A stretch of 64,000 nucleotides of DNA from Daphnia pulex (GCF_021134715.1 NC_060023.1:1612001-1676000); one strand, 5' to 3'. Positions 1 to 10,916 are shown, numbered from the stretch's first letter. Translations and numbers: made by a program. Notes: generated by a model not told the origin, from the sequence alone.

Positions 1-411
1 GTTAACTTCTCTCATCAATCGTGACCATCGACTGCTTTTGGGGGTTTGGGGCGATAATTATTTCCAGCTCTGTGTGTAGCATTTATTTAACCATCGTCGG
101 ATAGCAATCTTTTGATCGACATCGATTCCCAACTTGGGGATGCGTTTGTTTCGAAAGAAAGCTTCCACATTCTGGTAGTTTACAAGCTACCGGCTCCAAT
201 AATTCCTTGTTTTTTGTTTGTCTGGATTTATCTGATAAAAGTTCATGTCAATCTGAACCTGAGCAGCGAATTCACTTCCTTATTCGCTTATCAATTGAAA
301 TAAATCTTGATTTGAAATTCAAGAGAAAATTCGGTTCAAAGTTATTTTAGAAACGTTACATTGTTTGATTGTATAATAATTTTGGGTTTAAATTCTTTCT
401 CTTGTTTTCAG
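1..411. other. Left edge, no gene recognised
   Basis: The stretch contains a short open frame (112-303) with no family resemblance. It ends in a good splice acceptor (TTGTTTTCAG, 402-411) that leads into the small candidate exon at 412. A gene that begins to the left of the window could continue here, but nothing in the sequence proves it. Confidence 0.3.
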
Positions 412-514
412 GAGATGACGTGTTCCAAATACAACAAGTTGTGGAGTCAATTGCCGTGAAGGGTATCGAAAGGAACAGCGTCCTACAACTCCATTCCAGT
501 TTTTACTTCTGTCG
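412..514 (+). CDS. Candidate single internal exon, unidentified
   Basis: This is a 103 bp segment between a polypyrimidine-AG acceptor (ending 411) and a consensus GTAAGT donor (515-520). Reading from its third base it is open throughout and begins DDVFQIQQVVESIAVKG. I do not recognise the family. No partner exon with compatible phase is obvious in the next kilobase, so it may be an exon of a gene extending beyond the window, a decayed exon, or chance. Confidence 0.2.
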
Positions 515-1679
515 GTAAGTTCATGGTTGGCCTACCCCATTCTGTTTTTGTTTTTATTTTGTCTGTCGTTGATTTTTTTTCATGTGGACGTGTGCCGGAA
601 TTTTGTTTTTTTGAATTTGAATTTGACGCGAAGAACCGCTCAGCCTTTTGCCTTACGTAAGGAATTTTTGGCTTCCGATTACAGACGTTTCGTCCGAAAG
701 TTTCTGTCATTAACCTGACAATGTCAGGGGTGCCTCTTGGCAGCCAGAAATTTTTCAATGGCTATTTTTTGTGATGATTATTTTGTAAGTTTTTTTTTCT
801 GCGCATTATATAGACGGGTTTGGATGCGTGAGTCATGGAAACATTATGGGAGAAATGCAATTTCTATAAAGATTTGGGTGCGAAGCAGTTTTTCTCTATG
901 TTGGCAATCCGCCCGCTTTTCTGTTTATTTGTGAGGGCGGGCCACGTACGACGTCAATCTGACCATTCATTGGGAACAGACCCATTGGATCTTTTTATTA
1001 AGAAAGAAAGAAACTACCTACCGGTAAGCTGTCCGTTTTTGGAAGCCCGTGGCCTATTGCCCATTTATTTTCAGACTTGGGTGTTGGTTGCCATTGCCCT
1101 GGTGTCCGTGTAGACTGCTCGGCATTCACTTTGGTCCAATGATTCCCTATCTTTTGGCAAGACATTTTGAAAATCAAGTTTGAAAATCAACTGTGGATAT
1201 ATTCTTTTAATATTACATCTTTGGGAAATCTTCGCGTTTTTAATGGGCCGTTCAGTTTCGTCTCGTTGCTTTTGGGGATTTGGTGGTAAGATTTGAAGGT
1301 GATGGCTGTGTTCCAGATGGTCACGAGACTCACGACTGAGGAACACGGTGTCAAATTGTGATTCCCGAACGGTTGAATATGAGAAAACTTTTTAAAAGTT
1401 TGTTTGCGTTTTGGGGATCTAGGCTTTAGGCTATTGAATGAGTTCAACATTTTGGTCTAACTATTTTTTTTATAGCCGTCATACTTTACCAAGTTTATTT
1501 TTCAAATTTGGGTCTAAAAATAATTTCAAGTAGAATTCAAACGAAGGACTGAATCTTCACTAATGTTTGAGAGAAAAAATATAATAAAAGGGTAGGGACT
1601 ATCGGCTTATTAAGCTCCAATAATACGGCTCAATTTGCCTCTATAGTAGCAGGAATTTTCTCATCTTCTTCTGTTTCTA
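515..1679. other. AT-rich sequence without a recognisable gene
   Basis: The open frames here (483-758, 737-934, 835-1113, 1071-1346) are short, overlap on both strands and show no domain. I see no tRNA, no long repeat and no convincing exon pair. Confidence 0.4.
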
Positions 1680-2160
1680 GGAAGTGGATGATGGACGTTT
1701 ATTTCCATTGTATCCGATGTTGATGCGGTGCACTCACCTAACAGAAGAACAGGTTCTTTGGAAGTGCTCGACATTTTACAATGAACCGGGCGAATGATTG
1801 GCTTACCCATTTCTCTCCATTTGCTTTATCCGGTGATGGAGGATGTTGCCCCAGTGTCGAGTAGCATTTAAATTTCAATCATTTCAATGTGGTTTGCGAG
1901 CGTTTTGTACTGCAAAGCTGCGTTGATGAGTTCCCTATTTATTTCAACGTTAGACCCTCTCACGACAGTTACGTCTTTAAAAAAATGTGCCCAGTTCAAA
2001 TTAAGCAAACCAGGAAACGCCCTTCGTCCTAGCAAATGTCTGGTCGTGTCATTATCTGACACCTGAAACGGACAATTAAAATCCATTTCAGCTAACTGCA
2101 CCCTGGCTATAAACTCACCTTTGAGTGGGATCGTGCCTGTGGTACATTTTGCCTTTGTTT
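1680..2160 (-). pseudogene. Ty3/gypsy-like retrotransposon aspartic protease debris, halves in reversed order
   Basis: Two pieces of a retropepsin can be read on the minus strand. The segment from about 1868 down to 1680 starts with the active-site signature LLDTGATSSITG. It is then broken by a stop, continues SKWREMGKPII in frame, and ends LLGEC. The segment from about 2160 down to 1868 carries the C-terminal half: GTIPLKGEFIARVQL, then LLGRRAFPGLLNLNW, the usual LLGRxxxxxLxLNW end of these proteases. In an intact enzyme the DTGA half comes first. Here it lies downstream, so the locus is rearranged or holds parts of two copies. No reverse transcriptase or integrase motif and no LTR was seen nearby. 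It is a remnant, not an active element. Confidence 0.6.
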
Positions 2161-2904
2161 GTTAGTCCTTTCAATTGAGTATCAACGAGCTAGAGCGGAT
2201 ATTGTTTTCATATTACTGTTTAACGTTTCTTTTTTCGAAGGCTAGACAGTCTTTGATCATTTCCCGCTCAGTTTAATTACGTTTACTTTGCATAGCTTGG
2301 ATTCCTGATGGCTCGACGTTATGTATATCTGTTTAAAGAGATATGCCAGCCGAAGATTTGCATAAGTTAATAAAGCTGTATAAGTAGTATTAGCTATATA
2401 ATTTAAATGGTCAGATATTTGTCGTTTATTAGTGTAATGTTAAATGTTTGAAGCTTATTTCTTTTTTACTTACAAATTATGTGCCTTCCAGCGGTTCCAG
2501 CGGTTCCAGCGTCACCACCAAAATCCACATGTGTTCACGATCCTCGCAATAACAACACGTACAGCATGATACTGGACACTTGAGCAAGGTATTGGCCTGA
2601 CTCTGAATTATTAGATTTCTAAGGTAATTAGAAATCCGATTAAACGTTTATTCTTCCACGGTTGACTGCTTCGTGCAGATTTGCTTTTTATCAGCACGTT
2701 CAGCTAGTATGGCTATGGCATCCCTGAATAGTGATTTTGACGAAATCTTTTTTTTTGTGGTTCTTATTGCCAATCGATAATACGACGCGCTGTAAGTGAA
2801 TCACATTTTATTCTTGAGAAATTAACAGGAACTTTTGTACGAAAGTGTGATGGTAACCAGACGTAGTTTTCCATTTAGTCCAGTGTTAATATTTTTTCAA
2901 CTTT
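2161..2904. other. AT-rich intergenic sequence left of the inverted repeat
   Basis: I see no gene. The only visible structure is a short tandem (GCGGTTCCA, twice) at about 2490-2510. Similarity to the right flank of the inverted repeat begins near 2905. Confidence 0.4.
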
Positions 2905-3116
2905 TGAGAACTTATTGGCCTAGAAAAGAGGTTTCTAACAAGGCTCAGCTGTGTGCACATCATGAAAAGAATATAGATTAATCATGTGTTTGAAGAAACG
3001 AGTCAAATGACTCAGTTGTCAATTGGTATAAAGCGAGTTTTAAGCCACAACCATTTGGTATTCGTTTTGATGTATTCATTTTGATGTATTCATTTTGATG
3101 TATTAATTTTGTTATT

Positions 3117-3428
3117 GGTTGTTGTAGACCCATCCCCAGCGACGTCAACCTGCTGAAAGAAAGGCCAGTTTTCCTTCAATCGAAGGTCACGGAGATCATT
3201 ACGTAAAACTTGGCATGCAGTGGTGTAAGAGGTTGGGTGAGAACGAGACGTGTTACATCCATTTTGTTTTGTTTTTAATATTTGGTTGTTGTAGACCCAT
3301 CCCCAACAACGTCAACCTGCAGAAGGAAAGGCCAGTTTTCCTTCAATCGAAGGTCATGGAGATCATTACGTGTCATGCAATGGTGAAGAGGTTGGGTAAG
3401 AACCGGTGAAAACGACACGTGTTGCACC
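3117..3428. repeat. Local tandem duplication (about 166 bp period), left arm only
   Basis: Two diverged copies follow one another (about 3117-3260 and 3283-3428). Each starts GGTTGTTGTAGACCCATCCC and contains CCAGTTTTCCTTCAATCGAAG. The right arm has a single copy (about 14460-14595). The unit lies directly upstream of the TATA box at 3487, so it forms part of the upstream region of the first Tyr-rich gene copy. Confidence 0.8.
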
Positions 3429-3486
3429 ATTATCAAGCAGGTGCAATAGCCGCAAGGTTTAGGGGGTGAGGGTGAGAAAAAAATCG

Positions 3487-3526
3487 TATAAAAGGAGAGA
3501 GAAAATGCCATAGAAAGCAGTCGAGT
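3487..3526 (+). promoter_or_regulatory. TATA box and probable start region of Tyr-rich gene copy 1
   Basis: TATAAAA at 3487-3493 is followed 34 bp downstream by an initiator-like GCAGTCGAGT (3518-3527). The 5' leader (GAGTGAGGATCTCCGACACGGCAAC) recurs in altered form at about 3773 without a TATA box, so only the first unit of the array keeps a complete promoter. The mirrored copy is at 14387-14393 in the right arm. Confidence 0.65.
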
Positions 3527-3790
3527 GAGGATCTCCGACACGGCAACAACTGCTCTCTTCGTCGTAATATCAGTTCGCAATCATGGGTAAGTATTCAATT
3601 TAATATCGAGCCGTGAATCAATTCTATTTTGTTTTTAGTTGTACATGACCAGTTATATTCAAAAACTAATTTACAAATCGTTGATTGTTTAGTTGATAAT
3701 GGCGTTGGGTTGCTGTTGGGTGTTGTATCGTTGATGCCGAGCCCGAAAGAGAGAAGGCGATGGAAATCAATCGAGTGAGCATCTCTGACA
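3487..3790 (+). pseudogene. Tyr-rich secreted protein gene, copy 1 (truncated after the signal peptide)
   Basis: The start codon plus one base (ATGG, 3583-3586) forms a mini first exon before a GTAAGT donor. Exon 2 begins at 3693 after TTTAG. The spliced product would be a hydrophobic leader (MVDNGVGLLLGVVSLM) that runs into the 5' leader sequence of the next unit and stops at GAG-TGA (about 3775). The mature protein is missing. This looks like an unequal crossover between tandem copies that joined the signal-peptide exon of one unit to the promoter-proximal sequence of the next. The TATA box is intact, so a transcript is possible. Confidence 0.6.
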
Positions 3791-4212
3791 CGGCAACTGC
3801 ACTCTTGGTGTTATTACCAGTTCTCAATCAGAGGTAAATATTTTGTATTTTTAAATGGAGTTTTATATCAATTTCTATTTCCTTTCTATGCATTAATAAT
3901 ATGCCCGATTTTATTGAATATTGTCTAGTAAACTATGCCGTCGGGCTGCACTACACACTACAACAGATGCTGTTCCAAGCTACTAAACCGAAGCCTCGAA
4001 GTATAATTCTTCCCCGAGCTACGCTACCAAAGCACACAGGTGCTACACCAACGAGTCTCCCAAGTACTACACAACTACGTATGCTGCTCCAGCCTACTAC
4101 ACCAAGGCTCCCAAGTACTACTCTGCTCCCAGCTACTACACCGAGGTATCTGAGTATTAACCTCGTGTTGAAGAATCTAGTCAAGTTATTTGACGCAAGT
4201 TGCTTAATGTGA
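3791..4212 (+). pseudogene. Tyr-rich secreted protein gene, copy 2 (broken)
   Basis: The leader exon is present, but the sequence that reads AATCATGG in other copies is AATCAGAGG (about 3826), so the start codon is lost. Exon 2 starts near 3929. From about 3948 the sequence encodes YTTTDAVPSY, then a stop, then TEASKYNSSPSYATKAH, YYTTTYAA and YYTKAPKYYSAPSYYTEVSEY, with further frame breaks. The motif set is that of copy 3, which supports common descent. The longest open frame here (3901-4212) is in a different frame and is not the ancestral protein. Confidence 0.6.
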
Positions 4213-4228
4213 AAATTTCTTACATTTA

Positions 4229-4912
<684 letters not shown>

Positions 4913-5024
4913 TGATTGGCTAGAGTGCATATGATTGGCAATGCATGCATTCAAAATGGGTGAAGGACTGCAGCGCAATATTTGTCACTATCTGCACTCT
5001 TTGTCGTATTTTCAGTACGCAATC

Positions 5025-6047
5025 ATGGGTAAATATTCTATTACGTAGAGTTTTGTATCAACTTATTTTTTTTCTCAGTTTTAATATGCCAGTTATTGAA
5101 TCTAAATGTTCTAATAGTTTACCATCTAGTTAACTATGGTGTCCTGCTGCTGTATGTTGTATCGTTGATGGCTGGGTCAACCATTGGTGTACCGATGTCT
5201 CCTGGGTATGGCGGATACCAAGCCGCAACGTCGCCGCTTTCCTACACAACAACATACGCAACAACCGGTTACCACACCACCAAGGCTGCAGAATATTACA
5301 CCACAACCTATGATGCCCCGAACTACTACATCGAAGCCCTGAAGTATAACTCTGCCCCGAGTTGCCTCAACAAAGAGGCGGAGTACTACACCACCAAGGC
5401 AGCGGAGTACTACACCACCAAGGCAGCGGAGTACTACACCACCAAGGCAGCGGAGTACTACACCACCACGTATGCTGTCCCAGCCTTTTACACCGAGGTT
5501 TCCAACTACTACTGTGCCTATCTACTACACCGAAGCTCCAGCTTATTATACCGCCAAAGCGGTAGAGTACTACACCGAAGCGCCCAAATTCTATCTGCCC
5601 GAGCTACGAAACTTCAACTGAGGCGGCCCAGTATTACGTAGCTCCTACTTACTACACAGTGGATGGTCCTTAATACTACGTTGGACCGAAATACTACTCT
5701 GAGTCTCCAGTTTACTACACCACAACCTACGCTACCCCTAGCTATTAAACCGAAGCCGCCAAGTCCTACACCGAAAAGGCCGAATATTACCCAATGACGT
5801 ATGCTGCCCAAGTTTACTACACAGAGGAACCCAAGTTTAACTCTGCTCCAACCAACATCAAACAGAGGATCCGTTTTACTACACCACCAAGGCTCCTGAG
5901 TATCACAATGCAACCTACGCTGGTCCCAGCTACTACTCTGATCCAAAATATTACTCTGCCCCGAGTTACTACACCACTAAAGCATTTGGATATTAAACCC
6001 CGACCTACGCTTTTTCAGTTTACGAGAGAAAGTCTCCTAAATACTAG
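5025..6047 (+). pseudogene. Tyr/Thr-rich repetitive secreted protein gene, copy 3 (frameshifted)
   Basis: Exon 1 is ATGG (5025-5028) before a GTAAAT donor, and exon 2 starts at 5130. Together they give MVNYGVLLLYVVSLMAGS, a signal peptide, followed by a low-complexity protein of YTTTYA, APxYY, YTEAPKY and four tandem 8-residue units (AEYYTTKA; 24 bp each, about 5380-5470). Such Tyr-rich repeats suggest an extracellular structural or cuticle-associated role, but I know no assigned function. After about 5510 the frame shifts by one base, and the ancestral frame continues with YYTEAPAYYTAKAVEYYTEA. Two further in-frame stops (near 5670 and 5747) and another frame break precede a final SPKY-stop at about 6047. 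The same lesions are in the right-arm copy. The first 160 or so codons would still be translatable as a secreted peptide. Confidence 0.65.
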
Positions 6048-6488
6048 CCGAAATTTCAGTTTGATTTAATTGTGTTCAGATCATACTAGTCACTGGTATT
6101 GTGGTTGTTCTTAAATGAGAAAATAAATATTTTAATGACGGTAATCTTCAATCATGTAAGACTTCTCTTTACACCTCCAAGCCATTGCGATGGGACTTAA
6201 TTTCAAATCTGGTGGAGGTGACTTGCTCTAGTCGCTCTGCATTCGGAAACTTTCTGGTAATTGGAAAAACTCCATTTTCAGGTTAAATTACGAAAGACTG
6301 TTAAGGGTTTACTCTAAATATGTGAAGTTTGTATTTTCAACTCAAGTCACTTGACTATTACTTAAAGTAAATGTAAAACTTCAAAGTTGTAAGAGAAAAC
6401 TTGATAAGAATTGCTTTATTGTCCCACCTCCACCCACAATTCCACCACATTTTACAATCACATACATACATATATACATACACTTAAG
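6048..6488. other. 3' flank of Tyr-rich copy 3
   Basis: A possible polyadenylation signal (AATAAA, about 6122-6127) follows the last stop of copy 3. The rest, up to the TTAA of the MITE, is AT-rich non-coding sequence mirrored at about 11230-11660. Confidence 0.4.
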
Positions 6489-6492
6489 TTAA

Positions 6493-6801
6493 CCCGTTGG
6501 CTGCCACGCCATACAACCCGTAGGTTGCTCTCTACTACTCTACGCGCCACGTCTGAAGGATCCGTGACCAAAGTGGGACTTGCCATTGCTGACAAGTCCG
6601 GGCTGACACGGTGACAGGAGAATCCATCACCGCATCGACAAGGGGGAAGTCCCTATAGTGCATTGCCTTAACAGGCGCCTTGCGGCAAGTTTTGGGCTGG
6701 TACGACTTTCCGATCCCGCGGCATGAAAACCACGAGACCGAACAGCGCACGCAGCCCGTGCAAAGGAGCTAGGGGAGGACAAAGGCGTGGCAGCCAACAG
6801 G
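6493..6801. mobile_element. piggyBac-like MITE (309 bp), left-arm copy
   Basis: Near-perfect 18 bp terminal inverted repeats, CCCGTTGGCTGCCACGCC (6493-6510) and GGCGTGGCAGCCAACAGG (6784-6801), are flanked on both sides by TTAA (6489-6492 and 6802-6805). Termini starting CCC and TTAA target duplication are the hallmark of the piggyBac superfamily. At 309 bp it encodes no transposase; the open frames inside are incidental. It would depend on a transposase supplied elsewhere. The same insertion is present at the mirrored position (10917-11225), so it predates the inverted duplication or was copied between the arms. Confidence 0.85.
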
Positions 6802-7063
6802 TTAACTAACACAAACATATTACCAACAACAAATGATGATCAGCGCTGACACTTTGGAGATACCGGCGACGTTATGGTGTCCATCTTCTCGACGTCTCTT
6901 CTGCATTACCTGATTAAAGAGAAAACAATTCTTATTTAGTGAAATGCCAATAAAAGTTACATAATACAGATAGAAACAATAATCAGGTTTTTTAGCTCAA
7001 AGATTTAAATATGCAATTTTTTTAAGTTTAAATCAAGCTTGCAATATTGAGAACTGTAAACAG

Positions 7064-7449
7064 AACAAAGCTCACTTGCTAGTCTTTAAAAAAAAATCCG
7101 GAAGTATACCGGAAGTAACCACAGCGCCTCAACCATTGAGCTGTCGTCAAATTAAACCACATATTCGTGATCTCCATGAAATTTGGGGTCGATTAGGTAT
7201 GATTTAAACGAAATCCAAAATTTGGCCAAAATCGAGAATTTTCCTGAACTAGTTCAGGAAAATTTTCAAAACCGGAAGTACGCGTACGTAAAAAACACAA
7301 CATGAACTTTACCCCAAATTTTACGAGGATCACGAATATGTGATTCTTTTGTGCGTCAGATCAATATTTACTAAACTACTGACAGAAATGAGAAAACCGG
7401 AAGTAGAAAAAAAAACTCATTTTTAAAAATCTAACAAGTGAGCTTTGTT
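7064..7449. mobile_element. Foldback-type MITE (386 bp), left-arm copy
   Basis: The ends are AACAAAGCTCACTTG (7064-7078) and its exact reverse complement CAAGTGAGCTTTGTT (7435-7449). The interior is a degenerate palindrome: ACCGGAAGTA-like boxes recur toward both ends, CACATATTCGTGATC near the left faces GATCACGAATATGTG at the right, and the centre is TCCTGAACTAGTTCAGGA (about 7238-7255). No coding capacity is visible. The target-site duplication is unclear, so I cannot assign a superfamily. The mirrored copy is at 10261-10648. Confidence 0.75.
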
Positions 7450-8898
7450 GGGGGAATAGTTATCGTCAATTATCACTACAAAATTACCACAAAAAACGGT
7501 CGATAAACGTTTAAAGAGATGTGCAAAGTTACTGAAACTGACTGTTTTGACAGCTGAAAATGATCGAAAAGCCATCTAGCGTTAGAAAAAAGAAACGTCT
7601 AAGTAAAACACTTCGTTTGCGCGTAAGAAGGGCCCGATTTAGAAATTATTACACAGACACAGAGTTTAAAGCAAGTAGAATATTAGTAGATAATCTACGA
7701 AAATAAGAAAATTTTCGGGTACCTGGGCATAATCCCGTGGTGAGTAACTGCAGGTGTGTAACAGCAACTGAAGTGATCCAGCTTCGCCAGTGAAGCAAGA
7801 ACAGTTTTTTTTGCAGCATAAGAAGCACTGAAGCAGTGAAGCTGGATGAGCGTAGGTCTTGAAGATAAGGATGGAGCATGATGGAAGTCCCTCTTCTGTC
7901 ATGTACAAAATTCAGCATTAGCTCGAGGATATCCGTGGGGATCTTGCTTGCTCTGTATAAAAAAGTGTTACATTAATGAAAACATAAAAATTAGAAAAGC
8001 ACATTAATCTTTACCTTTTCTAAGAAGCACACCAAAGAAATGTTTATGATGAAAAAACGTAAAAATGGATTCACAGCAAGCAACAGCATTACTCCACATG
8101 TTGAGATAAATTTCCTAATGCTAAAGAAAGTGTCATGAAGTATTGTAAATTAGCAGGGTGATAGGTGGTATTGATGCTTACCTTTATCATTTGGGTGATG
8201 AATTTAGTAAGGCCTTTGACTTTCATCAAACAGATCTGGTACATGTGCCTGCACATGACAGGTTATTCACTTCACACACTTCATGTCTCTGAAACTGTAA
8301 GTGGGAATGGGACAAGGAAATTCTCAACGTTATTTACAAATTGACATAGATTTACTTATGAGAAATAAAACTGTACCTATCTCTTAGCTGGGTTGCCTTC
8401 TGAACAGAGTAAACACATCCATAACCACAAAGATGCTGTTGCAGGGTACACCACCAAAACTGCGAGATTCAGAAAAGATCCTATGGTTCACGGGCAAGGA
8501 TACCTATGTTATAAGAAAATCTAAATTGTTATGGTCTGGTAGCAGTCACGGGGAAATACCTTATCTCGGCACATTTGTATTCCACTACATGTGTGCTCCA
8601 ACCATGAGTTTTAGGCTTTTGACAGCATGATGGGCCTATAATGGATGGAAAGTGACTGAGCACTAAGTCAACTTGTTGTCAGAATGACTGACAGTATGCA
8701 TCTAGAATTTGAAGAAATAAGTTAGTACAGTATAAAAATAAGGTAAATAGGTAAGATAAACCTACACAAGATTCGAAGTTCAATTTGGTATATGAAATCA
8801 CAGGAATATAAGTATAAATTAGCTACAATTTGTTTCGCCCTTTTGGCCTCGTTTCACGACGTAACAACAACAAAGGCGACACTGGCGACATCTAGTAA
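7450..8898. other. Inner part of the left arm, origin unknown
   Basis: The mirrored segment is 9106-10260. The 7450-7940 and 8660-8898 portions match well, but about 7950-8650 is strongly diverged and about 300 bp longer than its partner. On the minus strand there are splice-like signals (for example ATAAAG|GTAAGCATC near 8180) and an 89-codon frame (7649-7918), but that frame is not kept in the other arm. It may be an old transposon or a non-coding transcription unit. Confidence 0.4.
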
Positions 8899-9105
8899 TG
8901 AGTTTTGAATCCTAAGTCGGTTGCAAAGTCACAGCTCATTTTTATTGGAATTGGAGTTCTATTGTCACTTAGTGGAGTTCTACTGTCGAGCATTGGAGTT
9001 CTATTGTCGGGTATTTTAAATAAAATATTGGGGTTCTATTGTCGGTGGAGTTCTATTTTCGGGTATTTTTAATAATATTGCAAGCAACTTTGGATTCATA
9101 TCTCG
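8899..9105. repeat. Spacer of the giant inverted repeat with short tandem motifs
   Basis: This 207 bp segment separates the two arms. It contains about five variants of TGGAGTTCTATTGTC (first at about 8953, last at about 9045), several followed by GGGTATTTT. It is not itself palindromic. A spacer this short between arms of nearly 6 kb would allow a very long hairpin. Confidence 0.8.
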
Positions 9106-10260
9106 TTACTAGATGTCGCCAGTGTCGCCTTTGTTGTTGTTACGTCGTGAAACGAGGCCAAAAGGGCGAAACAAATTGTAGCTAATTAATACTTATATTC
9201 CTGAGATTTCATATACCAAATTGAACTTCGTATTATAAGTAGGTTTATCTTGACCTAATTTCCTTATTTTTATACTGTGCCAACTTATTTCTTCAAATTT
9301 TAGATGCATACTGTCAGTCATTCAAAAAAGTTGACTTAGAGCTCAGTCGCTTTCCCTCCAATAGACCCATCATGTTGTCAAAAGCCTAAAACTCATGTGT
9401 GAAGCTCACATATCGTGGAATACAAATGTGTGGAGACAAAGTATTTCCCCATTACTGCTACCACACCAACCACACCACGTCAAATCACAAATGCCTTACT
9501 AAATTCAGCACCATTCACCCATTTGATAAAGGTAATTGTCAATATAACCTATCACCACGCTACTGCAATACTTCACGACAATTTCTTCAGCATCAGGAAA
9601 TTTACCTCAACCTAAGGAGTAAGGCTGTTGGTTGCTGTGATTTCCATTTTTGCGGTTTTTTATCATGAAAATCTTCAGTGTGCTTCTTAGTATAGGTAAA
9701 GATTGAAATGCTTTATTAACTATTATATTTTCAATTCATTAATGCATTACATTTTTTTTACAGAGCACGTAATAGATCCTTAAGCCAATGCTGACCTTTG
9801 TCCATGAAGGAAGAGGGACATCCAGCAACGTTCTGCTCCATCCTTATCTTCCCGACGTACGCTCATCTAGCTTCACTGCTTTTGCTGCTACAACTTGTCT
9901 TACTTCACCGACGAGTTGGAACACTTCAGTGGTCGCTACCCTTTGCTGTTACACACCTGCAGTTACTCACCACGGGATTATGCCCAGGTACCCGAAAATT
10001 TTCTTATTTTCGTAGATTATCTACTAATATTCTACTTGCTTTAAACTCTGTGTCTGTGTAATAATTTCTAAATCGGGCCCTTCTTACGCGCAAACGAAGT
10101 GTTTTACTTAGACGTTTCTTTTTTCTAACGCTAGATGGCTTTTCGATCATTTTCACCTGTCAAAACAGTCAGTTTCAGTTAATTTGGACATGTTTTTGAA
10201 CATTTATTGGCAGTTATTTTGTTGAAATATTTAGTGATAATTGACGATAATTATTCCCCC
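9106..10260. other. Inner part of the right arm, origin unknown
   Basis: This is the mirror of 7450-8898. Splice-like signals lie on the plus strand (GATAAAG|GTAATTG at about 9530 and TTTTTTTACAG ending about 9763), and CGCTAGATGGC occurs near 10130. Frames at 9399-9668 and 9788-10061 are not conserved in the other arm, so I do not call a protein. It could be a transcribed non-coding repeat or a decayed element. Confidence 0.35.
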
Positions 10261-10648
10261 AACAAAGCTCACTTGTTAGATTTTTAAAAATTAGTTTTTT
10301 TTTCTACTTCCGGTTTTCTCATTTCTGTCAGTAGTTTAGTAAATATTGATCTGACGTACAAAAGAACCACATATTCTTGATCCTCGTAAAATTTGGGGTA
10401 AAGTTCATGTTATCTTTTTTACGTATTCGTACTTCCGGTTTTGAAAATTTTCCTGAACTATAGTTCAGGAAAATTCTCGATTTTGGCCAAATTTTGGATT
10501 TCGTTTAAATCATACCTAATCGACCCCAAATTTCATGGAGATCACGAATATGTGGTTTAATCTGACGACAGCTCAATGGTTGAGGCGCTGTGGTTACTTC
10601 CGGTATACTTCCGGAATTTTTTTTAAAGACTAGCAAGTGAACTTTGTT
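10261..10648. mobile_element. Foldback-type MITE (388 bp), right-arm copy
   Basis: Ends AACAAAGCTCACTTG (10261-10275) and CAAGTGAACTTTGTT (10634-10648). One terminal base differs from the left-arm copy, and the central palindrome reads TCCTGAACTATAGTTCAGGA. The position and orientation are those expected from the arm symmetry. Confidence 0.75.
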
Positions 10649-10829
10649 CCGTTTACAGTTCTCAACATTGCAAGCTTGATTTAAACTTAAAAAAATTGCA
10701 TATTTAAATATTTGAGCTAAAACACCGTATTATTGTTTCTATCTGTATTATGTAACTTTTATTGGCATGTCACTAAATAAGAATTGTTTTCTCTTTAATC
10801 AGGTAATGCAGAAGAGACGTCGAGAAGAT

Positions 10830-10910
10830 GGACACCAAAACATCGCCGGTATCTCCAAAACGTCAGCGTGGATCATCATTTGTTGTTGGTAATATGTTTG
10901 TGTTTGTGTA
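10830..10910 (+). other. Small open reading segment next to the piggyBac-like MITE
   Basis: After an acceptor-like TTTAATCAG (about 10793-10801) the plus strand reads MDTKTSPVSPKRQRGSSFVV from 10830 and soon stops at GTA-AG/TTAA, where the MITE begins. The mirrored copy (about 6805-6885, minus strand) has changes. It could be the first coding exon of a gene interrupted by the MITE, but only some 25 codons remain and I cannot identify it. Confidence 0.2.
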
Positions 10911-10916
10911 AGTTAA

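Noticed and set aside
3901-4212. 103-codon frame conserved in both arms
   Set aside because: It is the wrong frame of the decayed Tyr-rich copy 2. Conservation reflects arm identity, not selection.
7649-7918. 89-codon minus-strand frame with a counterpart in the other arm
   Set aside because: The counterpart at 9788-10061 is frameshifted relative to it and many residues differ, so coding function is not supported.
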